Positions 1 through 8,603 of a stretch of 44,766 nucleotides of DNA are shown in pieces. A program made the position numbers and the translations under genes. Source of the DNA: Devosia psychrophila (GTDB lineage: Bacteria > Pseudomonadota > Alphaproteobacteria > Rhizobiales > Devosiaceae); contig NZ_LAPV01000125.1 of assembly GCF_000971275.1 (NCBI RefSeq), positions 1 to 44,766 of the forward strand, read 5' to 3'. Each line of letters starts with the position of its first letter. Positions within the stretch are counted from its first letter, which is position 1. The notes below the pieces were generated by a model. The model was not told the origin of the DNA and did no database searches. It saw only the letters and a program-made list of their open reading frames with translations.

Positions 1-2
1 GA

Positions 3-389
3 GTGCCGTCCGCCAGAACCATCGCGCGGTTGATGACCACCGCTCGTGATCATCTGAGCAAGGCAGAAACCGTCACTATCGCCGCTATCGAGACCGGCGT
101 GCCAATGCTTGCAGAGGCGCGTCGGATCATTGACGACTTCCACGTCATGATCCGCAAGAAAGATGTCGCCCGGCTCGACCCGTGGATCGCAGAGGCCGGC
201 GCCAGCCTGATCGCATCCTTTGCCAAGGGTATCACCAATGATAAATCCGCCATCCGCGCGGCGATCACCCAGCCATGGTCCAACGGTCAGGTCGAAGGGC
301 AGATCACCAAGCTCAAGCTCGTCAAACGTCAGATGTACGGTCGCGCCAAGCTTGACCTGCTCCAGGCCAGACTGATCGGAGCAACATGA
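3..389 (+). CDS. ISL3-family transposase, C-terminal part (cut by window edge)
   Basis: This is the 3' end of a transposase gene; the rest lies outside the window, so the GTG at position 3 is only an internal codon. The visible 128 residues carry the closing signature of the ISL3 (IS204/IS1001/IS1096/IS1165) DDE transposase family: a PWSNGQVEGQITKLKLVKR stretch containing the catalytic-region glutamate, then QMYGRAKLDLLQARL. The stop is followed by about 30 bases and then gtgcgtcagagccc (407-420), which may be the element's terminal inverted repeat, although its mate is out of view. It marks the left border of the window as a mobile-element junction. Whether the full gene is intact cannot be judged. 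Confidence 0.85.
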   Translation: MPSARTIARLMTTARDHLSKAETVTIAAIETGVPMLAEARRIIDDFHVMIRKKDVARLDPWIAEAGASLIASFAKGITNDKSAIRAAITQPWSNGQVEGQITKLKLVKRQMYGRAKLDLLQARLIGAT

Positions 390-797
390 TCCTGCGATCA
401 TCGAATGTGCGTCAGAGCCCCTGTTGCACGCCGATAGGTGGTCCTTATCCGGCGCCGATTGACACCACCGCCAGCATCCCGTTCGCCAAGGCGCTACAAG
501 TTCTCACACAGCCTCGGGTGGATTGCGGACTGGCGGCATTGAGTTGCCAGTGTTCGAATGCGGACGTGGCCATCCACTCTCAGCTCGCAGCGGTGTTTAG
601 GTGCGCCCAGACTTCAGCCAGCGTAGGCTTGCTCGTGACCATGGTGTCAACCCACCTGCTTGCGGACATAGCCTGTATGCCCTGTCCAGTCGCTGCCACT
701 GGTGAGGTCAGACACTTTGCAACATCTCGCCCGCAGTTCGCCAAACCCAGAACGGCAATTTCGCTTGAGCAGCGGGCTTTTGCTATCCAAAGGTCGG
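390..797. other. Non-coding stretch next to the IS end
   Basis: About 400 bases between the transposase stop and the end of the GntR gene. The first 30 bases probably belong to the ISL3 element. Open frames here give low-complexity, Arg/Ser/Cys-rich translations with no recognisable domain and no ribosome binding site. I see no gene; it may be remnant DNA from the insertion. Confidence 0.5.
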
Positions 798-1502
798 CTA
801 GTCACTGCGAAAAGACAGTCGCACCAGCCGGCCGTTCATCACCGCGTCCTGGCACTCAAGCAGCATACCATTGTCGATCCGACTGGTTGTGGAGACGACG
901 AGGACGGGCGCATGGGAGGGACATTCGAGTAAATCTGCCTCTCGTTGCGTCGGCAGTCGGGCGCCTACGGTCCTCGACACGCGCCGCAGTTGCCCCAGAC
1001 CTTCGCTCCGGGCGACAAGGGTCAGGGAATCGCACTCCAGCAATTTTCTTTCCAGATCATCGATAAGGTCGGCGCGAACGTGCCGGGTGGTCAGGATGAA
1101 CGGAGTATCGTCGCCAAGGATAAGCGTGGTAACCTTGAGCAGCGGTGAGCCGATCGCAACCGCCAGACAGGCGGCCATTGCGATATCTGTCGCCATGTCG
1201 CGATACTCCACCGCCCGCACGCTCGATTTCACGCCTTGTCCATCCAACACGTCCCGGAAGCGCGACGTGGCGTCGATCTCGTAGGTGATGCCGGTTTGCA
1301 TCACGAAGGAGCCGCGGCCGTTGACGCTGCGTATCAGGCCGTCCTGTGACAGGGCGAGGTAAGCGCGCCGCACCGTATTGCGGCTCACGTGATGCGTCGC
1401 CGACACTTCGAACTCGGTGGGCAACTGGCTGCCGGGCGCTAGCTCCCCCACGACAATGGCCTTGCGCAGAGTGTCGTAAACGCGAAACCACTGGGCGGCC
1501 AT
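798..1502 (-). CDS. GntR-family regulator, HutC/UTRA type
   Basis: A 234-residue transcription factor. Residues 1-70 form the GntR winged helix-turn-helix (PGSQLPTEFEVSATHHVSRN with VRRAYLALSQDGLI), and residues 80-230 look like the UTRA ligand-binding fold of the HutC/PhnF/FarR subfamily, the usual length for the group. It is transcribed away from the peptide-type ABC operon starting at 1726, the usual arrangement for a local repressor that senses the imported compound or a product of it. The start is supported by AAGGA (1508-1512 on the complementary strand). That region overlaps an inverted repeat, suggesting autoregulation. The effector is not visible from the sequence. Confidence 0.88.
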   Translation of the reverse strand: MAAQWFRVYDTLRKAIVVGELAPGSQLPTEFEVSATHHVSRNTVRRAYLALSQDGLIRSVNGRGSFVMQTGITYEIDATSRFRDVLDGQGVKSSVRAVEYRDMATDIAMAACLAVAIGSPLLKVTTLILGDDTPFILTTRHVRADLIDDLERKLLECDSLTLVARSEGLGQLRRVSRTVGARLPTQREADLLECPSHAPVLVVSTTSRIDNGMLLECQDAVMNGRLVRLSFRSD

Positions 1503-1511
1503 ACAGTGTCC

Positions 1512-1529
1512 TTAGACAGAATGTTCTAA
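1512..1529. promoter_or_regulatory. Putative GntR operator (TTAGA-N8-TCTAA)
   Basis: An inverted repeat, TTAGA-N8-TCTAA, lies 10 bases upstream of the gntR start. The heptamer TTAGACA at its left edge recurs at 1570-1576 in the same divergent intergenic region. Position and symmetry suggest a regulator site serving both gntR and the ABC operon. The assignment is inferred from position only. Confidence 0.4.
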
Positions 1530-1725
1530 CCTGTACCTACAGCTGTCACGCGCGATACACAATGAGCCATTAGACAAGGGCCATCACGGCAAGTGGCTCG
1601 CACCTCGATCCCTGCCAACCAATGAAACATAGCAACACTGTAGATCAAGCGGTCGGACGCGATGAATACCCGTGTCCGCCGGGACATGATTTTCCACACC
1701 TAATCGCTTTGCGAGAGGAGACAAC

Positions 1726-3306
1726 ATGACTGATTTCACCCGTCGCACCGTTCTTACGCTGGCAGCGGCCTCAGCTGCAGCCATGGCCCTGCCGCGTGCC
1801 GCCTTCGGCCAGTCCGACAATCGCTCTGAAGTAACCGTGGCGGTGCAAAAGGTCTCCAATTCCAACACGCTCGAAATGTTGTCTGAACAGTCCAATGTCG
1901 GCGCCCGCATCTATACCAGCTATGCCGAACCGCTGATCGGCACCGACTGGATCGGCGACATGTCGCTGCAGCCATCCCTGGCGACGTCCTGGACCCGCAT
2001 CGATGACATGACGATAGAGGTCGAGCTGCGCGAAGGCGTCAAGTTCCACAATGGCGATCTGCTGACCGCCGAAGACGTAGCCTTCACCTTTGGTCCCGAC
2101 CGCATGTGGGGCGGTGGCACGATCGAAGTTCCCGAGGCCGTGATTGCCGCGTCCCGCCGGGCCCTGCCGGCGTTCGACCGTGTGGAAATCGTGGCGCCCA
2201 ACAAGGTGCGTTTCCACAATTCCAAGATCGACCCGGTGCTCGAAGGTCGCCTGGCCAGCGCCATCGGCATGGTCGTCAACAAGCGCGCCTTCCTTGAAAC
2301 CGGGGACTGGATGGCATGGGCCCGCTCGCCTATCACCACTGGACCCTACAAAATTGCCGATTTCCAGGCCGATGCGGTGTTGGACCTCGAAGCCTTCGAC
2401 GACCATTGGGAAGGCAGCCCGCCGCTGCGCCGTCTCCGCTTCGTCGAAACCCCCGAAACCGCGTCGCGCATCAATCTGCTGCGTTCGGGCGGCGCCGATT
2501 TTGCCTGCGATATTCCGCCCGACCAGATTGCCACGGTGGAGTCCGATAGCCGCTTTGAAGTCGTCGGCGGTCCGATCAACAACACGCGCTATACCATCTT
2601 CAACAAGTCCCATCCCGTGCTGGCCAATCCCCTGGTTCGCCAGGCGCTGACCCACTCGGTCGACCGTGACCTCATCGTGGAAGCCTTGTGGGGCGGCCGC
2701 ACCACAGTGCCGCGCGGCCTGCAGTGGGAATTCTACGGCGACTTCTACATCGCCGACCACGAAAATCCGGTCTACGATCCTGACAAGGCGCGCGCCCTGC
2801 TGAGCGAGGCAGGCTATGCCGGCGAACCCATCCCCTACCGCGTGCTGAACGACTACTATACCGCTCAGACCTCGACCGCACAGATCAACACCGAAAACTG
2901 GCGGGCCGTCGGGCTCAATGTCGAGCTGCAGATGGTGGAAAACTGGGGTCAGATCAGCGAAGGCGAGCCGGCAACCCGTGGTATCCATGATTGGTCCGCT
3001 GCCGCCTCGCTGCCAGATCCCTGCGTGCAGATGCCGGGTTCCTGGGGCCCGACCAGCAATGGCTGGCGCATTGGTCAGTGGAGCAACGACGAATTCGGCC
3101 CGCTCTCGGACGAACTGGAAACCAGCGCCGATCGCACTCGCCGCATCGCGGTCTGGCGCCGCATGCTCGAAATCATCGAGATCGAGGACCCGGCCTATGT
3201 GGTGTTGCACCGCAATGCGTCGTTCACGGCCAAGCGCAAGGATATCCAGTGGAAGGCCGCGCAGTCCTTCGTCATGGATTTCAGCCGCCACAACTGGGGC
3301 GCTTGA
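1726..3306 (+). CDS. ABC transporter substrate-binding protein, family 5 (peptide/opine/nickel type)
   Basis: A 526-residue periplasmic binding protein. The N-terminus has a twin-arginine signal (TRRTVLTLAAASAAAMALP, cleavage near AFG-Q), so it is probably exported folded through Tat. The body matches SBP_bac_5 (DppA/OppA), with the lobe sequence LATSWTRIDDMTIEVELREGVKF split over residues about 85-110 and typical family motifs (HNGDLLTAEDVAFTF; QALTHSVDRDLIVEALWGG). GAGAGGAG (1713-1720) just before the ATG supports the start. It is the first gene of a five-gene transporter operon. Family 5 proteins bind peptides, opines, glycosides or metal chelates; the isomerase at the operon end hints at a sugar-containing ligand, but this is inference. 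Confidence 0.92.
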   Translation: MTDFTRRTVLTLAAASAAAMALPRAAFGQSDNRSEVTVAVQKVSNSNTLEMLSEQSNVGARIYTSYAEPLIGTDWIGDMSLQPSLATSWTRIDDMTIEVELREGVKFHNGDLLTAEDVAFTFGPDRMWGGGTIEVPEAVIAASRRALPAFDRVEIVAPNKVRFHNSKIDPVLEGRLASAIGMVVNKRAFLETGDWMAWARSPITTGPYKIADFQADAVLDLEAFDDHWEGSPPLRRLRFVETPETASRINLLRSGGADFACDIPPDQIATVESDSRFEVVGGPINNTRYTIFNKSHPVLANPLVRQALTHSVDRDLIVEALWGGRTTVPRGLQWEFYGDFYIADHENPVYDPDKARALLSEAGYAGEPIPYRVLNDYYTAQTSTAQINTENWRAVGLNVELQMVENWGQISEGEPATRGIHDWSAAASLPDPCVQMPGSWGPTSNGWRIGQWSNDEFGPLSDELETSADRTRRIAVWRRMLEIIEIEDPAYVVLHRNASFTAKRKDIQWKAAQSFVMDFSRHNWGA

Positions 3307-3311
3307 GGCCT

Positions 3312-4298
3312 ATGGCCTTTGTCCAGATCCGCGACATGACGGTGGCCTTTGGCACGGCCCCGGCATTGCGTGGCATCAGCCTCTCGGTCGAGCGCGGTGA
3401 AGCGCTCGGCCTGGTCGGCGAGTCCGGTTGTGGCAAGTCCATAACCTGGCTGGCCGCTCTGGGCCTCTTGCCCAAGTCCGCCAAGGTGGGCGGCTCGGTG
3501 CGGCTGGACGGGGCCGAGCTCATCGGCGCAACGCCCGCCGTGCTTGAGCCATTGCGCGGCGGGCGGATTGCCATGATTTTTCAGGATCCCGCTTCGAGCC
3601 TCAATCCCGTGCACCGCATCGGTCGGCAGATCGCCGAAGCCCTGGCCCTGCATCGGGGCATGAAGGGGGCGCGGGCGCGGGCCGAAGTCATCCGGCTGCT
3701 CGATCAGGTCGGCATCCCAGACGCCAGGAACCGCCTCAATGCCTATCCGCACGAACTTTCAGGCGGGCAGAACCAGCGCGTAATGATCGCCATGGCGCTG
3801 GCGGGTGAGCCGGAGCTGTTGGTGGCCGACGAGCCGACCACCGCGCTCGATGTGACGATTCAGGCGCAGATCCTCGATTTGCTGGGCACCATCAGGCGCG
3901 ATACCGGCATGGGCCTGGTCCTGATTTCCCATGATCTGGGGGTCGTGTCGGAAACCTGCTCGCGCATCGCGGTCATGTATGCAGGCCGCATCGTGGAAGA
4001 GGCTCCGAGCGACCGCATCTTTGCCTATCCCAGCCATCCCTATACGCGCGGGCTGATCGGCGCCATGCCGCCAATCAGCGGCCTGCGCCGCAAACTGGTT
4101 TCCATTCCCGGCAGCGTTCCGGAGGCCTCGCGCATGCCCCTGGGTTGCGCGTTTGCCCCGCGCTGCAGCCTCGTCATCCCCGATTGCACCCGCATCGATC
4201 CGGCCGCCGGCGCGGTGGAGCCGGGTCATGTCGCCGCCTGCATCCGAGCCACTCCGGCCGCAGTACGGGCCCCTATCATGGAAAGTGTTATGGCATGA
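3312..4298 (+). CDS. Peptide-type ABC transporter ATPase (DppD/OppD-like)
   Basis: A 328-residue cytoplasmic ATPase. Walker A GESGCGKS is at about residues 36-43, the signature is [15 protein letters not shown], Walker B is [12 protein letters not shown], and the H-loop is LISHD. The C-terminal oligopeptide-transporter extension ([15 protein letters not shown]) is present, so it belongs to the DppD/OppD class and not to a sugar or amino-acid importer. The frame is open upstream into the binding-protein gene, but the ATG at 3312, five bases after the preceding stop, begins exactly at the conserved N-terminus MAFVQIRDM. Its stop overlaps the next start. It pairs with the DppF-like ATPase as a heterodimer. 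Confidence 0.93.
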   Translation: MAFVQIRDMTVAFGTAPALRGISLSVERGEALGLVGESGCGKSITWLAALGLLPKSAKVGGSVRLDGAELIGATPAVLEPLRGGRIAMIFQDPASSLNPVHRIGRQIAEALALHRGMKGARARAEVIRLLDQVGIPDARNRLNAYPHELSGGQNQRVMIAMALAGEPELLVADEPTTALDVTIQAQILDLLGTIRRDTGMGLVLISHDLGVVSETCSRIAVMYAGRIVEEAPSDRIFAYPSHPYTRGLIGAMPPISGLRRKLVSIPGSVPEASRMPLGCAFAPRCSLVIPDCTRIDPAAGAVEPGHVAACIRATPAAVRAPIMESVMA

Positions 4299-5308
4299 TG
4301 CCTGCTGCCACTGCGCTTTTGAGCGCCGATAACCTCGCGCGCACTTATAGCGTAAGACGCGGCATGAGCGGTCGCGTCACCCATGTGCGGGCGGTGGACG
4401 GCGTCACGCTGACCATCGCGCGGGGTGAAACCCTCGGACTGGTCGGAGAATCAGGCTGCGGCAAGTCGACGACGGCACGGCTGGTGCTCGGGATCGAGCG
4501 CCCCGACGAAGGTCAGGTCAGCTTCGATGGCGCGGCCATGCCCCGCTCGAGCAGTGCGGCGTGGGCGGCCTTGCGCAAGCGCATGCAAATGGTGTTCCAG
4601 GACCCGCTGAGCGCTCTCGACCGGCGCCTGCCGGTCGGCATGCAGATCCGCGAGCCGCTTGAAATCCACCGCATCGGCACCCAAGCCGAGCAAAACGAGC
4701 GCGTTGCTGCTGTCATGGCGGAAGTGGGCCTGCAGCCCCATCATGCCAGCCGGCATCCGCACTCCCTGTCGGGCGGGCAGCGCCAGCGCGCCGTGATCGC
4801 CCGCGCCCTGGTGACCCAGCCCGATCTGCTGGTCTGCGACGAGCCCATCAGCGCGCTCGACGTCTCGATCCAGGCCCAGGTGATGAACCTGCTCGTCGAA
4901 TTACAGGAGCGTCTGGGCATGGGCATGCTGTTCGTCAGCCATGACCTTCGTGCTGTGCGCCAGATCAGCCACCGCGTTGCGGTCATGTATCTGGGCCGCA
5001 TCGTCGAGGAAGGCACGCCGGACGACATTCTGCACGATGCCGCCCATCCCTATTCGCAGGCTCTGGTCTCGGCGATCCCCCATCCCGGCAAGACTGCCAA
5101 GCGCATTGTGCTGCAAGGCGATCCGCCCAACCCGGCGGATCGACCCTCCGGTTGCGCCTTTCATCCGCGCTGCCATGTCGCGGCGCCGCTGTGCCGAGCC
5201 GAAACGCCGCTACTGAAGCCGCGCCTCGGCGATGGTCGGCGGGTCGCCTGCCACGTGGCGCATGGCGAGATCGCCCCCGGCCGCGGCGTTGAACTGGAGC
5301 TGAGCTGA
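4295..5308 (+). CDS. Peptide-type ABC transporter ATPase (DppF/OppF-like)
   Basis: A 337-residue ATPase starting at the ATG inside an ATGATG that overlaps the stop of the preceding gene (ATGA), so translation is probably coupled. Walker [10 protein letters not shown] is at about 51-59, followed by [15 protein letters not shown], the Walker B region [12 protein letters not shown] and LFVSHDLR. The C-terminal Cys-containing extension ([15 protein letters not shown]) is typical of OppF/DppF. The second codon of the pair, 4298, is an equally possible start. It should form the second nucleotide-binding subunit of the importer. Confidence 0.93.
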   Translation: MMPAATALLSADNLARTYSVRRGMSGRVTHVRAVDGVTLTIARGETLGLVGESGCGKSTTARLVLGIERPDEGQVSFDGAAMPRSSSAAWAALRKRMQMVFQDPLSALDRRLPVGMQIREPLEIHRIGTQAEQNERVAAVMAEVGLQPHHASRHPHSLSGGQRQRAVIARALVTQPDLLVCDEPISALDVSIQAQVMNLLVELQERLGMGMLFVSHDLRAVRQISHRVAVMYLGRIVEEGTPDDILHDAAHPYSQALVSAIPHPGKTAKRIVLQGDPPNPADRPSGCAFHPRCHVAAPLCRAETPLLKPRLGDGRRVACHVAHGEIAPGRGVELELS

Positions 5309-6243
5309 TGCTGCATTATTTCGGGTCGCGACTGCTGCGCGCCATCGTCAGCGTGGTGATGGTGGTCACCTTCGTATTCATCGTCCTGCGCCTGTCGGGC
5401 GATCCAGCCATTGTCATCATGGGGGCCGACGCCCCGCCCGAGGCTGTCGATGCCTTCCGCACCTCATGGGGCCTCGATCAACCGATCTGGGTGCAATACC
5501 TGACCTTCTTCAAGGCCATTTTCAGTGGCGATCTTGGCCAATCCATGCGCGATGGCCGCGATGTCGTCTCCGTGGTGCTCGAGCGCGTGCCCTCGACGCT
5601 GGCCCTGACCGTCCCCGCTTTCCTGCTCAATGTCGGTATCGGCATTCCGGCTGGGGTCTACGCCGCCTTGCACCGCAATTCCGCCATTGATCGCTTCGTC
5701 ATGGTCATGGCCGTAACCGGCTTTGCCATGCCCTCCTTCATCCTGGCCATGCTGCTGGTACTGGTCTTTTCGGTCAGTCTGGGCTGGCTGCCATCGGCCG
5801 GGCAGGATTCGTGGCGCCATGCCATCCTGCCCATCGCCACCATGGGCTTTGGTGGGGCTGCGCTCTTGGCTCGATTCACCCGCAGCGCCATGCTTGAAGT
5901 CCTGGGCCAATCCTATATCCGCACCGCCAGCGCCAAGGGGCTGTCCTGGTCAGCCGTGGTCTGGCGTCATGCCTTGCAGAATGCGGCCATCCCCACGGTC
6001 ACCATTATCGGCTTCATGCTGGGCGGCCTCGTCGCTGGCGCGGTGGTGGTGGAAAGCGTCTTTTCCTGGCCCGGCGTTGGACGGCTGCTGGTCGTCTCGG
6101 TCGCCAATCGCGACCTCGCCGTGGTCCAGGCCATCGTGCTGATGATCGCCATAACCATGGTGGCGGCTAACCTCGTCGTGGACGTGCTTTACGGCCTGCT
6201 CGATCCCAAAATGCAACTGCAGACGCGCCAGGCGCGCGGCTGA
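5308..6243 (+). CDS. Peptide-type ABC permease (DppB-like)
   Basis: A 311-residue inner-membrane permease beginning in a TGATG overlap with the upstream ATPase. It has the DppB/OppB N-terminus (a first membrane helix, then RLSGDPA and SWGLDQPIWVQYLTF), about six membrane segments, and the EAA loop in the TASAKGLSWSAVVWRHALQNA region that contacts the ATPases. The gene ends 28 bases before the partner permease. Length and order are as expected for a dpp-type operon. Confidence 0.92.
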   Translation: MLHYFGSRLLRAIVSVVMVVTFVFIVLRLSGDPAIVIMGADAPPEAVDAFRTSWGLDQPIWVQYLTFFKAIFSGDLGQSMRDGRDVVSVVLERVPSTLALTVPAFLLNVGIGIPAGVYAALHRNSAIDRFVMVMAVTGFAMPSFILAMLLVLVFSVSLGWLPSAGQDSWRHAILPIATMGFGGAALLARFTRSAMLEVLGQSYIRTASAKGLSWSAVVWRHALQNAAIPTVTIIGFMLGGLVAGAVVVESVFSWPGVGRLLVVSVANRDLAVVQAIVLMIAITMVAANLVVDVLYGLLDPKMQLQTRQARG

Positions 6244-6271
6244 TCGCCCCCCTTACTGCCGGAGACAGCAC

Positions 6272-7171
6272 ATGGCCGATATCCAATCCACCGAGGCCAG
6301 GCCCGGGCGGTCTGGGCTTGCCCAGGGACAGAACCTGCTGGCCCAATTGGGCCAGGTGCCGGTGCTGATGGTGATCGCCGTGATCTGGCTCGGTTTCATG
6401 CTCGCCGTGGCGCTGCTCGCCGATGTCATCACCCCCTATCCGTATACGCAGATTTACCTGCACAACCGGCTGAGCACCCCGGTGTTCATGGGCGGCGACT
6501 GGGCTCATCTGCTGGGCACCGATGAACTGGGGCGCGATGTGCTGTCGCGGTTGATTGCCTCCATCCGCATGAGCCTGCTGATCGCCTTCGGCGCCACCAT
6601 CATCGGGGCAGTTCTCGGCGTGACGCTCGGCTTCGTGGCGGCCCACTTCCGCGGCTTCATCGAGCAGATCGTGCTGGCGTTGGTCGATTTTTCCGCGGCC
6701 ATCCCGTTTCTGGTCCTCGCCTTGGCGGTGCTGGCGTTTTTCGGCAATTCGATCACGCTGTTTATCTGCCTGCTGGGCCTGCATGCCTGGGAGCGCTATG
6801 CGCGCATCGCCCGGGGGCTGGCCATTAGCGGTAATGCGCAGGGCTATGCCGCAGCCGTTCACCAACTGGGCGCCTCGCCCCTGCGGCTCTATGGCCGCCA
6901 CATCCTGCCCAATATCGCCTCGACGCTGATCGTGTCGATGACGCTGGCCTTCCCGGAGATCATCCTGCTCGAGAGCGGTCTGTCCTTCCTTGGCCTCGGC
7001 GTGCAGCCTCCCAATACGTCCTTGGGCAATATGGTCGGCTTTGGTCGGGAATACCTGACGGGCGCGCCTTGGATCATGCTGGCCCCGGCCTTCGTCATCA
7101 CCGTCACAGCGCTATCCATCTCGCTGCTGGGCGACTGGCTGCGCGACAAGCTCGATCCCACTCTCACCTGA
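6272..7171 (+). CDS. Peptide-type ABC permease (DppC-like)
   Basis: A 299-residue permease of the DppC/OppC class. It has a first membrane helix (VIWLGFMLAVALLADVI), the HLLGTDELGRDVLSRLI hallmark at about residues 73-90, and the EAA loop near AVHQLGASPLRLYGRHILPN. GGAGA lies about seven bases before the ATG. It should pair with the DppB-like permease to form the pore. No lesions were seen. Confidence 0.92.
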   Translation: MADIQSTEARPGRSGLAQGQNLLAQLGQVPVLMVIAVIWLGFMLAVALLADVITPYPYTQIYLHNRLSTPVFMGGDWAHLLGTDELGRDVLSRLIASIRMSLLIAFGATIIGAVLGVTLGFVAAHFRGFIEQIVLALVDFSAAIPFLVLALAVLAFFGNSITLFICLLGLHAWERYARIARGLAISGNAQGYAAAVHQLGASPLRLYGRHILPNIASTLIVSMTLAFPEIILLESGLSFLGLGVQPPNTSLGNMVGFGREYLTGAPWIMLAPAFVITVTALSISLLGDWLRDKLDPTLT

Positions 7172-7219
7172 CTTTACCCCCCGCCGGTGCAAGCTGCCCG
7201 GTCACGAAAGGACGCGACT

Positions 7220-8038
7220 ATGACTGATCTGCCTATCCTTGGCGCCGCCATGACGTTGAAGGACGTCGAAATCAACCGCAACTGGCTGCTGGAAATGCCA
7301 CGTGACCTCGAGCTGCAGGACTTCGTCCCGGCTGAGGTGCTGGCGGGCGATTGGCAGAGTGTGGTGGACGAGGCTCGGCGCCTGCTCGATGGGCACCGGG
7401 GTCGCCTCGGCATGCATGGTCCTTTCATGGGCCTCAATGTCGCCTCCGCCGACCCCGACATCCGCGCTGTCGTGGCCAAGCGCATGGACCAGGCCCTCGA
7501 CGTCGCTGCCGCGCTCGACGTGACGCAGATCGTTATCCACAGCCCCTATTCGACCTGGATGCACAACAATCTCGACAACTGGCCCGAACAGCGCCAGCGC
7601 GTCTTCGAGCTGACCCATCAAACGCTCGATGCCGCCGTCAAGCGCGCCGAGGACCAGGGCTGCGTCTTTGTGCTGGAAAACATCGAAGACAAGGATCCCG
7701 CCGATCGCCGCAAGCTGATTGAGAGCTTTAATTCGCCCGCCTTGGCCCTTTCGATCGATACCGGCCACGCCGCCTATGCCTTTGGCTCCACCGGCGCGCC
7801 GCCGGTCGATTACTATGTGCTCGATGCCGCTGAACAGCTCCAGCACGTGCATCTGCAGGATGCCGATGGCTATGCCGACCGCCACTGGCCGGTTGGCCAC
7901 GGCAATCTCAACTGGCGCGCCATCTTTGGCCGGCTGGCCAATATCTCATCCAACCCGCGCCTGATCATCGAAATCCGCGACAAGTCCCTAATCCAGGCCT
8001 CTGCTGCCCATCTTGCAGCGCTGGGACTAGCCCAGTAG
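7220..8038 (+). CDS. Sugar-phosphate isomerase/epimerase-like TIM-barrel protein
   Basis: A 272-residue protein of the AP-endonuclease-2/xylose-isomerase-like TIM-barrel family. Visible signs are a conserved HGPFMGLN segment, VIHSPYSTWM, VLENIEDKDP (metal-binding Glu), LSIDTGHAAYAFG (Asp/His), HVHLQDADGYADRHWPVGHG (His and Asp) and a final LIIEIRD. These are the usual divalent-metal ligands of the fold. The start is the ATG at 7220, which has GAAAGGA (7206-7212) upstream; the same frame is open to 7187 without a better site. As the last gene of the ABC operon it probably acts on the imported compound or a product. The exact reaction is unknown because the family includes isomerases, epimerases and dehydratases. 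Confidence 0.82.
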   Translation: MTDLPILGAAMTLKDVEINRNWLLEMPRDLELQDFVPAEVLAGDWQSVVDEARRLLDGHRGRLGMHGPFMGLNVASADPDIRAVVAKRMDQALDVAAALDVTQIVIHSPYSTWMHNNLDNWPEQRQRVFELTHQTLDAAVKRAEDQGCVFVLENIEDKDPADRRKLIESFNSPALALSIDTGHAAYAFGSTGAPPVDYYVLDAAEQLQHVHLQDADGYADRHWPVGHGNLNWRAIFGRLANISSNPRLIIEIRDKSLIQASAAHLAALGLAQ

Positions 8039-8052
8039 ACATGTGACCGTCG

Positions 8053-8084
8053 TCAATCGCCAAGACATCGATCTTGGCGATTGA
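8053..8084 (+). terminator. Hairpin at the end of the peptide-type ABC operon
   Basis: A perfect 13-bp stem (TCAATCGCCAAGA pairing with TCTTGGCGATTGA) around a six-base loop, starting 14 bases after the isomerase stop. There is no T-run after it, so it may act as a weak terminator or as a 3'-end stabiliser of the transcript. Confidence 0.6.
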
Positions 8085-8603
8085 TCCGAGTTGCTGCATT
8101 GGCCCAATTCAACGGTCTAATTGTGGCGGAATAAGCGATGTTAGTCTCGGCTTTGACTGAGCGGCCTGTCATCGATAATTGGACGGAAACGACAATAGCG
8201 CAGCAAGTGTCCGCTTTACGCCCACCTGGCCCCAAAGCTTCCGGCCCCAAATTTGCCAGACCAACAACGTCCGCTTTCCCTGAAGGCCATCCCAAAGCGG
8301 ACAGGCAGCTTGCCACCCCGTTGTTGCCAATTCCCTCGACCCATTTTGGTCATCGGAGGCGGAAGCTCCATACTCCGAAAGTTACAGCGCATAGGTTCTG
8401 CCCGACGATCCCTCTTAGTTCTGAGAACGACGGGAAGATATTTGTATCTAAATGAAGCGCCGTCATCGAGATTGGCTACCAATCCAATGCCACACCGCGT
8501 TTGCCGCCCGGGGCGTGGCGCGCTGCCGAGCCGCTTAGTCTAGGCTTGCAGGAGAGAACTGCGCCATCCAGGAGTCACAGGATAAACTCCCACTTATCTA
8601 CAT
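8085..8603. other. Non-coding stretch with palindromic repeat copies
   Basis: About 520 bases between two convergent operons. The open frames found here read through repeat sequence and show no family resemblance. The visible content is one clean and one degenerate copy of the GTCCGCTTT repeat (see the repeat entry) plus AT-richer DNA before the ATPase gene. No gene is supported. Confidence 0.55.
8269..8302. repeat. GTCCGCTTT / AAAGCGGAC palindromic repeat
   Basis: Nine-base perfect arms, GTCCGCTTT (8269-8277) and AAAGCGGAC (8294-8302), flank a 16-base spacer. A degenerate neighbour begins with the same GTCCGCTTT at 8209-8217 and has a decayed right arm. Related sequence occurs at 22889-22897 (AAAGCGGAC only) and 32252-32286 (GTCCGTTT...AAAACGGAC). 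This looks like a dispersed intergenic element. Confidence 0.55.

Noticed and set aside
386..1066. 226-codon plus-strand frame after the transposase
   Set aside because: Its second half is antisense to the GntR gene and its first half has no recognisable domain.
1771..3291. 506-codon open frame antisense to the family 5 binding protein
   Set aside because: It mirrors a well-supported gene, has no ribosome site and no domain resemblance; long antisense frames are common in GC-rich DNA.
8138..8543. Two overlapping frames of about 100 codons
   Set aside because: They are built from palindromic repeat sequence and have no homology or ribosome site.
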